Source of the DNA: Paragemmobacter straminiformis
GTDB lineage: Bacteria; Pseudomonadota; Alphaproteobacteria; Rhodobacterales; Rhodobacteraceae
DNA length: 64,000 bases
Assembly (NCBI RefSeq): GCF_014243445.1
Contig: NZ_JACLQD010000006.1
Span: 1-64,000 of the forward strand
Reading direction: 5' to 3'
Shown: piece by piece, positions 58,518 through 64,000 of the stretch
How positions within the stretch are numbered: position 1 is the first letter of the stretch
Layout: the number at the start of each line of letters is the position of its first letter
Program-made: the position numbers and the translations under genes
The notes under the pieces: generated by a model
What the model was told of the DNA's origin: nothing
What the model saw: the letters and a program-made list of their open reading frames with translations, nothing else
Database searches by the model: none

Positions 58518-59548
58518 GCGTCCTCGAACACCGTCGGAATCGCCCGCGGCGCGCGGTCAAGCCACTCCGGCACGGGCAGCCCCTTTTCCTTCAGGAACGT
58601 GGGGTTATACAGCTTCGACTGGTAGCGGTTGCCGTAGTCGCACAGGATCGTCACGATCGTATGGCCCGGCCCCATCTCGCGCGCCATGCGGATGGCCCCC
58701 GCGATGTTGATCCCCGAAGACCCGCCCAGACAGATGCCCTCGTCCTCCAGCATCTCGAAGACAAGCGGCAAGGCCTCGGCGTCGGAAATGCGATAGCTGA
58801 AATCGGGCTTGAACCCTTCGAGGTTCGCCGTGATCCGCCCCTGCCCGATCCCCTCGGTGATCGAGGTCCCGGGCGAGTCGAGCTGCCCCGTGGTGTAGAA
58901 CGCATGCAGCGCAGCGCCTTCGGGGTCGGCCAGACCGATCTTCACGCCCTTGGGCTGAAGCGCCATGCCCACACCTGCAAGCGTGCCACCCGATCCGACC
59001 GCGCAGATGAACCCGTCCACCTTGCCGCCCGTCTGTTCCCAGATTTCCGGCCCCGTCGTCTCGATATGCGACTGGCGGTTGGCCACGTTGTCGAACTGGT
59101 TCGCCCAGATCGCGCCATTGGGTTCGGTCCGCGCCAAAGCCTCGGCCAGACGGCCCGAGTAGCGCACGTAATTGTTGGGGTTCTTGTAGGGTGCCGCCGG
59201 AACCTGCACCAGTTCCGCCCCCGCAAGGCGCAGCATGTCTTTCTTTTCCTGACTCTGCGTCTCGGGAATGACGATCACGGTCTTGAACCCCATGCTCGCC
59301 CCGACCAGCGCAAGCCCGATCCCCGTGTTCCCCGCCGTGCCCTCGACAATCGTGCCACCGGGTTTCAGCAGGCCCTTCGCCACCGCATCCTTGATGATGT
59401 AAAGCGCCGCCCGATCCTTGACCGACTGGCCCGGATTCATGAATTCGCATTTGCCAAGGATCGTGCAGCCCGTCATCTCGCTCGCGCGCTTCAGTTTCAG
59501 CAGCGGCGTGTTCCCGATGGTCTCGGCCAGATCGTTGAATGTGCGCAT
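58514..59548 (-). CDS. cysK: Cysteine synthase A (O-acetylserine sulfhydrylase)
   Basis: A 344-residue PLP enzyme. IGNTPLLKLKRASEMTG and CEFMNPGQSVKDRAAL carry the PLP lysine, and VEGTAGNTGIGLALVG, AVGSGGTLAGVG and SSGINIAGAIRMA are the other PLP/phosphate motifs. It makes cysteine from O-acetylserine and sulfide. It has a C-terminal extension of about 20 residues compared with the shortest CysK proteins. Cotranscription with the mechanosensitive channel is indicated by the 4-bp overlap. Confidence 0.92.
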   Translation of the reverse strand: MRTFNDLAETIGNTPLLKLKRASEMTGCTILGKCEFMNPGQSVKDRAALYIIKDAVAKGLLKPGGTIVEGTAGNTGIGLALVGASMGFKTVIVIPETQSQEKKDMLRLAGAELVQVPAAPYKNPNNYVRYSGRLAEALARTEPNGAIWANQFDNVANRQSHIETTGPEIWEQTGGKVDGFICAVGSGGTLAGVGMALQPKGVKIGLADPEGAALHAFYTTGQLDSPGTSITEGIGQGRITANLEGFKPDFSYRISDAEALPLVFEMLEDEGICLGGSSGINIAGAIRMAREMGPGHTIVTILCDYGNRYQSKLYNPTFLKEKGLPVPEWLDRAPRAIPTVFEDA

Positions 59549-59705
59549 GGGGCGTTCCTTCGTTCTTTGCCCAAGGTGTAGGCGGCAGACGCGGAAATCT
59601 CAAGCCATGCGGCACAGCAAGGCGGATTAACCTCTCGCCTGGCCGCCGCAGCCACAGGCAGCACGAAGCGCAGCGCCCCGCCGCACCGTCCCCGCACTGG
59701 CAGAG

Positions 59706-60266
59706 CTAGGCCGCCACGTCCTGTAGCATGACCGAAGGCGTGGCCTCGGCCCCGAGCAGCAGGTCCTCGATGAACAGCGACAGGAACTGCGGCCTCCCCG
59801 TCACCCCGGCCTTGCGGTAAATGGCGTTGGTCTGGGTTTTCACCGTTCCCTCCGTCGTATCCCGCAGCGCCGCGATCTCGGCCAAGGACATCCCCTTCAG
59901 CGCGAACAGCGCCACATCCCGCTCCGCAGGCGTCAGCTCCCATTCCCCGAACCGCTCGTCGAGCAGCGACCGGAACGCGGTCGAGGCGCGGCGCAACTGC
60001 GTCTCGGCCCTGTCGCGCGCCGCTTCGGCATGGTTGCGCTCGCGCACCACGCGCCACAGCGTGACCGCGCCCAGCACGAAACCGGCCATCAGCCCCAGCG
60101 TCGCCCCCATGTCCATCAACTCGCGCAGCTCCCAAGCCATCGGCCGCACGGGAATGCGCAGAAGCGACGTCAGCAGATCCCAACTGAAGACCGCAAGACA
60201 GACGAGCTGCGCCAGCACCAGCACCACCAGCCCAAGCGGGGAACGCGACAGCGGAAACCGCCTCAT
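59706..60266 (-). CDS. Membrane-anchored LuxR-type transcriptional regulator
   Basis: A 186-residue protein with two predicted N-terminal membrane helices (about residues 10-32 and 52-70), a charged, probably coiled-coil linker (about 71-100), and a C-terminal LuxR/GerE HTH (LTPAERDVALFALKGMSLAEIAALRDTTEGTVKTQTNAIYRKAGV, about 112-157). There is no receiver domain. The start overlaps the upstream PepSY-like gene stop by 4 bp. It may sense membrane or periplasmic state through that partner; the targets are unknown. Confidence 0.85.
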   Translation of the reverse strand: MRRFPLSRSPLGLVVLVLAQLVCLAVFSWDLLTSLLRIPVRPMAWELRELMDMGATLGLMAGFVLGAVTLWRVVRERNHAEAARDRAETQLRRASTAFRSLLDERFGEWELTPAERDVALFALKGMSLAEIAALRDTTEGTVKTQTNAIYRKAGVTGRPQFLSLFIEDLLLGAEATPSVMLQDVAA

Positions 60267-60757
60267 GGTGCGTCGGGTTCCACGATTGCCGCGTCACCGC
60301 CCGTCGCGCCGCCCGCGGGCTCGGTCCCGGCGTCCGACCCTTCCGTTCCCGACGCGGCCTCCGCATCGGTTCCCTCGATCGCGGCGGCGACAAGCCCGCC
60401 CCCCGACCCCGACGCGCTGCGGTTCGCGGCAGCGGTTCCCGTGCGGGTCGGCACATCGTGGTCCCCGTCCGCCATCTGGATATCGGGCATCTCCACCACA
60501 TCGCGCAGCACCTCGCCCGAGGTCGGGTGCAGCACGATCTCGCGCCACCTTCCGTTCATCCAGGCAAGAATGCGAACCCGGCCAAGCCAGGTCGTGTCGA
60601 CCGTGATGTCGCTATACCCCTCGTGCTGCAGCGCCTGCACATAGCCCAGCGCCACAGGATCATAATCCGCAACCGTTTCGGCCCGCCCGCCGACCGCACC
60701 GCCCGCCAAGGCCAAGGGCAGCGCAACACTGAACACCAGAACCCGAAAACCACGCAT
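60263..60757 (-). CDS. Secreted PepSY-like protein with acidic low-complexity tail
   Basis: A 164-residue protein. It has an N-terminal Sec signal (MRGFRVLVFSVALPLALAGGAVGGRA). The middle resembles a PepSY-type domain: VQALQHEGYSDITVDTTWLGRVRILAWMNGRWREIVLHPTSGEVLRD. The last 60 residues are rich in Gly, Ala, Glu and Asp. The ATG at 60757 was preferred; a GTG four codons upstream is possible. It is coupled to the LuxR-type gene, so the pair may form a periplasm-to-DNA signalling unit (inference). Confidence 0.7.
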   Translation of the reverse strand: MRGFRVLVFSVALPLALAGGAVGGRAETVADYDPVALGYVQALQHEGYSDITVDTTWLGRVRILAWMNGRWREIVLHPTSGEVLRDVVEMPDIQMADGDHDVPTRTGTAAANRSASGSGGGLVAAAIEGTDAEAASGTEGSDAGTEPAGGATGGDAAIVEPDAP

Positions 60758-60783
60758 AACCACCCCCACTGGTCAAACCACAC

Positions 60784-60814
60784 AAGGGGCCAGCTAAACG
60801 CGCGCTGGCCCCTT
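60784..60814. terminator. Strong hairpin between secreted-protein genes
   Basis: Perfect 11-bp stem AAGGGGCCAGC / GCTGGCCCCTT with a 9-base loop. It can work in both directions because A and T pairs close the stem. It probably ends transcription from the leftward gene at 60,852-61,277. Confidence 0.75.
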
Positions 60815-60851
60815 TGGCAACACCGCCCGCACAGCGCAGGCGGCAGCCGTC

Positions 60852-61277
60852 TTACTTGCAGACCATCCGCGCGCCGACACGAACCGGAGCAAGGCAGTTG
60901 CCGGTCATGTCATCGCCACCTTCGCTTTGCGCGGCAACCGGCGCATCCTTGGCACCGCCCACGGGCGCGGCCGGCAGCGGCAGGGCCATGAAGATCTGGC
61001 CGTCTTCCTGCGGGATGAACTCGACATCGTCGATCCACTCCTCGGTCGGCCCACCGTCGACGGCACCGTCGACCGCCTCGCCGCTGTCCTCGATGACAGC
61101 ACCGCCTTCATCGCCGCCGGTGCCGACGTCGATGGCAACGCCATCTTCGCTTCCGACCGGCATCGCCTGCAGTTCAACTTCCGGCTCGTCGGCCAGCACC
61201 ACGGTTCCCGCTGCGGCGGTGTAAAGCCCGCACAGCGCCACAAGACCGATACGGCCGATCAGGGTAAAGTCTTTCAT
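60852..61277 (-). CDS. Small secreted acidic protein with C-terminal cysteine pair
   Basis: A 141-residue hypothetical protein. A Sec signal is likely (MKDFTLIGRIGLVALCGLYTAAAGTVVLA). The middle is Asp/Glu/Gly-rich. The tail NCLAPVRVGARMVCK has two cysteines 12 residues apart, able to form a disulfide. The ATG at 61277 has GAGGAA upstream. I recognise no family. The C-terminus matches the pattern of the protein at 62,052-62,543, so the two are probably diverged paralogues. Confidence 0.7.
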   Translation of the reverse strand: MKDFTLIGRIGLVALCGLYTAAAGTVVLADEPEVELQAMPVGSEDGVAIDVGTGGDEGGAVIEDSGEAVDGAVDGGPTEEWIDDVEFIPQEDGQIFMALPLPAAPVGGAKDAPVAAQSEGGDDMTGNCLAPVRVGARMVCK

Positions 61278-61473
61278 CACGCGTTCCTCGTACTCAAACG
61301 TTACACAAGTCCGCACCGGAACCCTCCGGCACGAGACAGGCCCAAAATCACCGACGAAACAAAGGCGTCCATCCAACGGGGGTTGATTATCCGGCTTTTC
61401 AACGAAAGGAGGATGCAGCAAAACGCACCTGCCCCGGCTTTCCGGCGATCAAGGGCGAAACACGGGGGACATC

Positions 61474-61953
61474 ATGGCATCTTTCATCTGGCACAGCCTT
61501 GTCATCGGCATCTGCGGCACGGCAGCGATGGACCTCTGGGCGCTCGCCCTCAACCGCGCCACGGGCAACCCGCTGCCCAATTGGGGCCTCGTCGGGCGCT
61601 GGTTCGCATGGGTGCCGCGCGGCAAACTCTTCCACGGCGACATCACCCGCACCCCTCCCGTCAAGAACGAGGCCGCCATCGGCTGGCTCGCCCATTACGC
61701 CACGGGCATCGTCTATGCTGCGGCCCTGATCCTGATCGCGGGGCCGGACTGGACCGCCAACCCCACCTTCCTGCCCGCCTTCGCCTGCGGCATGGTCACG
61801 ATTCTGGCGGGCTGGTTCCTGCTCGCCCCCGGCATGGGCGCGGGCTGGGCGGCGTCGAACACCCCGAACCCCGCAAAATCCCGCGCCCTCAACATCGCGG
61901 CCCATACCGCATTTGCCTTGGGCCTCTGGCTCGGGGCAATCCTGCTCGCCTGA
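61474..61953 (+). CDS. DUF2938 family membrane protein
   Basis: A 159-residue protein with about four membrane helices. The opening IWHSLVIGICGTAAMDLWALALNRATG and the conserved NWGLVGRWFAWVPRGKLFHGDI and GWLAHYATGIVYAAAL fit DUF2938, a family of unknown function. The ATG at 61474 follows CGGGGGAC. It is transcribed away from one secreted-protein gene and toward the other. Confidence 0.8.
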   Translation: MASFIWHSLVIGICGTAAMDLWALALNRATGNPLPNWGLVGRWFAWVPRGKLFHGDITRTPPVKNEAAIGWLAHYATGIVYAAALILIAGPDWTANPTFLPAFACGMVTILAGWFLLAPGMGAGWAASNTPNPAKSRALNIAAHTAFALGLWLGAILLA

Positions 61954-61998
61954 CGCAGCGCGCCCCGTCAAAGGGCAAGGCCGGAACGTCAGGCCAAT

Positions 61999-62032
61999 AA
62001 AAAAGGCAGGACCCTTCGGCCCCGCCCCTTTT
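61999..62032. terminator. Probable bidirectional terminator
   Basis: Between the convergent DUF2938 and secreted-protein genes a run of As, a GC-rich imperfect stem around CTTCGG, and CCCCTTTT are arranged so that either strand reads hairpin then T-rich tract. The stem is imperfect. Confidence 0.55.
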
Positions 62033-62051
62033 CCGCCCTGCGGCGTTTAAA

Positions 62052-62543
62052 TCAGTCGCAAACAAAGCCCTTGCGGAAAGACAGGAACAGGCAGGACTGC
62101 CCGTCGCTGCTCCCCGACCGAAGCGCCGATGTCTCGCCCCTTTGCAGCAGGGAATCATCGACCGTCACGCCGCCCCCGTCCACCTCCGGGTTTTGCCCGA
62201 CCGTATAGTAGATGCGCGGATCGTCCCCGGCGTCACTGCCGCCTTCGTCGCTGCCGACCTCGTCACCGCCCCCGTCGGTCCCCTCGTCGGTCCCGGCGCC
62301 GTCACTTTCGCCGCCACCCTCCCAAGCGACATCGGGCAATTCCTCGTAGACACCCGGATCGACGATCTCGCGGACCTCTTCCTCCGGATCGACAGCCGGA
62401 CAGGGACCTTCGGGCAGAACGGCAACCTGCGGATCGGCCTCGTCCACGGGTTCGCCGATGCCCCCCGCCTGCGCTTGCCCCGCACAGAAAGCCATCACCG
62501 CCACCATGCCCAAGGCACGCATCGCCCCTGAATCCATGCCCAT
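62052..62543 (-). CDS. Small secreted acidic protein with C-terminal cysteine pair, second copy
   Basis: A 163-residue hypothetical protein (156 if the ATG at 62522 is used). A Sec signal is likely (RALGMVAVMAFCAGQAQA). The mature part is very acidic with Glu/Asp/Gly repeats. The tail SCLFLSFRKGFVCD has two cysteines 11 residues apart and ends VC plus one residue, like the protein at 60,852-61,277 (NCLAPVRVGARMVCK). I recognise no family; the function is unknown. Confidence 0.7.
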   Translation of the reverse strand: MGMDSGAMRALGMVAVMAFCAGQAQAGGIGEPVDEADPQVAVLPEGPCPAVDPEEEVREIVDPGVYEELPDVAWEGGGESDGAGTDEGTDGGGDEVGSDEGGSDAGDDPRIYYTVGQNPEVDGGGVTVDDSLLQRGETSALRSGSSDGQSCLFLSFRKGFVCD

Positions 62544-62625
62544 TCTACCGCCTAATCAATAAGTTGCCCCCGACTGTCTACGCAGCCGGGGGCCAAGTCA
62601 CAAGCGCAATCCTAGTCAGCGGGCC

Positions 62626-64000
62626 TCACTCGGCCTTCGCCACCAGCAACCCGTCCGCCTTCAGGCTTGCATAGCTCTCGTCAAGCGAGGTCTTGGCCCG
62701 CTCGATCAGAATGTCGATCTCGGCCGGCGTGATCACCAGCGGCGGCGAGATGATCATCCGGTCGCCCACATGGCGCATGATCAGGTTGTTGGCAAAGCAC
62801 CGCTCGCGCGTGCGGAATCCCACGGTCCCCGCCTCGCTCGCGAACTTGGCCCGCTTGGCCTTGTCCGGCGTCAGCGCGATCGACCCCATCAGCCCCACCA
62901 GCTTTGCCTCGCCCACCAGCGGATGCTCGGTCAGCGCCTCCCAGCGTTCCCGCAGGTAAGGATGCGCCACATCGCGCACATGCTCGATGATATGCTCTTC
63001 CTGCAGGATACGCAGGTTCTCCAGCGCCACCGCCGCCGCGACCGGATGGCCCGAATAGGTGTAACCGTGGAAGAACTCGCCCCCCTCGGCCACGACCCGC
63101 GCCACCTCGTCACAGACGATCGACCCGCCGATGGGCTGGTAACCCGAAGACAGCCCCTTCGCGATGGTCATGATATGCGGGCGGATGCCGAATGTCTGGC
63201 TGCCGAACCAGTTGCCCGTCCGGCCAAAGCCCGTAATCACCTCGTCCGCGATCAGCAGGATGCCGTATTTGTCGCAAATCCGCTGGATTTCCGGCCAATA
63301 GGTCGCCGGCGGCACGATCACGCCCCCCGCGCCCTGCACCGGCTCTCCGATAAAGGCCGCAACCTTGTCGACACCCAGCTCGAGGATCTTGTCCTCCAGT
63401 TCCCGCGCCCGCAGCAGGCCGAATTCGGCCTCGGTCATGTCGCCGCCCTCGCCCCACCAATAGGGCTGGCCGATATGCTCGATCCCGTCGATCATCCCGC
63501 CATGCGCATGGATGGGGGCCATCCCGCCAAGGCTGCCGCCACCCATGGTCGAGCCGTGATACCCGTTCTTTCGGGCGATGATCACCCGCTTCTCCGGCAT
63601 CCCCTTGACCTGCCAGTAGCGCCGCACCAGCCGGATGTTGGTGTCATTGGCCTCCGACCCCGACCCTGCGAAGAACACATGGTTCAGGTCCCCCGGCGCA
63701 AGCTCTGCGATCTTCGCGGCCAGCGCGATGGCCGGAACATGCGTCGTCTGGAAGAAGGTGTTGTAATAGGCCAGCTCCTCCATCTGCCGCGCGGCCACCT
63801 CGGCCAGTTCCTTGCGCCCGTAGCCGATGTTCACGCACCACAGGCCCGCCATGCCGTCGATGATCCGGTTGCCCTCGCTGTCGGTCAGCCACACGCCCTT
63901 GCCCCGCGTGATGATCCGCGCGCCCTTGGTCGCCAGCCCGTTCGCATCGGTAAAGGGGTGCATGTGGTGCGCCGCATCCAGCGCCTGCAGCTCCGCCGTC
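62626..64000 (-). CDS. Class III aminotransferase, N-terminus beyond the window
   Basis: About 458 residues are visible; the frame stays open to the window edge and the visible start region reads TAELQALDAAHHMHPFTD, so the true start lies outside. PLP-site features are present: FAGSGSEANDTNIRLVRRYW, NGYHGSTMGGGSLGG, IADEVITGFGRTGNWFG and the Schiff-base lysine in TIAKGLSSGYQPIGG. It resembles omega-amino-acid/pyruvate, taurine or putrescine-type aminotransferases. The amino donor cannot be told from sequence. Confidence 0.9.
   Translation of the reverse strand, partial: TAELQALDAAHHMHPFTDANGLATKGARIITRGKGVWLTDSEGNRIIDGMAGLWCVNIGYGRKELAEVAARQMEELAYYNTFFQTTHVPAIALAAKIAELAPGDLNHVFFAGSGSEANDTNIRLVRRYWQVKGMPEKRVIIARKNGYHGSTMGGGSLGGMAPIHAHGGMIDGIEHIGQPYWWGEGGDMTEAEFGLLRARELEDKILELGVDKVAAFIGEPVQGAGGVIVPPATYWPEIQRICDKYGILLIADEVITGFGRTGNWFGSQTFGIRPHIMTIAKGLSSGYQPIGGSIVCDEVARVVAEGGEFFHGYTYSGHPVAAAVALENLRILQEEHIIEHVRDVAHPYLRERWEALTEHPLVGEAKLVGLMGSIALTPDKAKRAKFASEAGTVGFRTRERCFANNLIMRHVGDRMIISPPLVITPAEIDILIERAKTSLDESYASLKADGLLVAKAE

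Noticed and set aside
56163-58625. Long plus-strand open frame opposite the MscS gene
   Set aside because: Its translation is Arg/His/Gln-rich without any recognisable motif, whereas the minus strand encodes a clear MscS channel.
1-64000. CRISPR arrays, insertion sequences, prophage or attachment sites
   Set aside because: No regularly spaced direct repeats, transposase, integrase or phage structural genes were seen; the only tRNA is intact and has no flanking duplicated end.

Overview
The window is high-GC DNA with dense, tightly packed operons, many 4-bp stop/start overlaps (ATGA, GTGA) and frequent GTG or TTG starts. Gene content (Rbs-type and Ugp/Mal-type sugar importers with twin-arginine binding proteins, acetoin-type dehydrogenase, MOFRL glycerate kinase, DUF2938, thiMED-thiYZX behind a TPP riboswitch, MmeI-like restriction enzyme) suggests an alphaproteobacterium, most likely Rhodobacteraceae. 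That placement is inferred from gene content and was not tested. No insertion sequence, phage gene or CRISPR array was seen.

Layout. (1) 1-24,340: a catabolic regulon centred on a TetR regulator (19,987-20,655). It holds an RbsABC-type importer, two GMC oxidoreductases, an aldehyde dehydrogenase, two aldo/keto reductases, two medium-chain dehydrogenases, a fused CoA-transferase, acyl-CoA dehydrogenase with ETF, enoyl-CoA hydratase, a MaoC protein, an SDR, a DUF993 protein, a sugar-isomerase-like TIM barrel and glycerate 2-kinase. Six copies of a 16-bp palindromic element (GTAAC-N6-GTTAC or a one-arm variant) lie in the promoters of these transcription units and probably define the regulon. 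Read together, the genes would import a polyol or alcohol, oxidise it to an acid, activate it with CoA, pass it through a beta-oxidation-like sequence and recover glycerate. The substrate is unknown. (2) 24,570-28,010: a single-chain MmeI-like restriction-modification enzyme whose recognition-domain region has visibly lower GC. (3) 28,327-33,063: TPP riboswitch, thiM-thiE-thiD and a thiamine-precursor ABC importer. (4) 32,967-41,669: a minus-strand operon that interleaves acetoin-type dehydrogenase subunits (E1 alpha, E1 beta, E2, E3) with transaldolase, transketolase and a phosphatase. (5) 41,961-42,863: an RpiR regulator. (6) 42,867-54,234: a minus-strand sugar-transport operon with FGGY kinase, class II aldolase, HAD phosphatase, VOC protein and several unusual accessories (LVIVD-repeat, degenerate metallo-beta-lactamase fold, ABM monooxygenase, transglutaminase-like). 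Blocks 4-6 probably form one pathway under RpiR control: uptake, phosphorylation, aldol cleavage, pentose-phosphate rearrangement and acyloin-type cleavage. (7) 54,987-64,000: chromosomal housekeeping: tRNA-Ser(GGA), an alanyl-tRNA editing protein, a large MscS channel, cysK, a membrane-bound LuxR-type regulator with a PepSY-like partner, two small secreted acidic proteins with matching C-terminal cysteine tails, a DUF2938 protein and a class III aminotransferase cut by the window edge.

The most interesting material is the pair of uncharacterised catabolic systems (blocks 1 and 4-6). They share homologous VOC proteins and TAT-exported binding proteins but have different regulators and transporter families.
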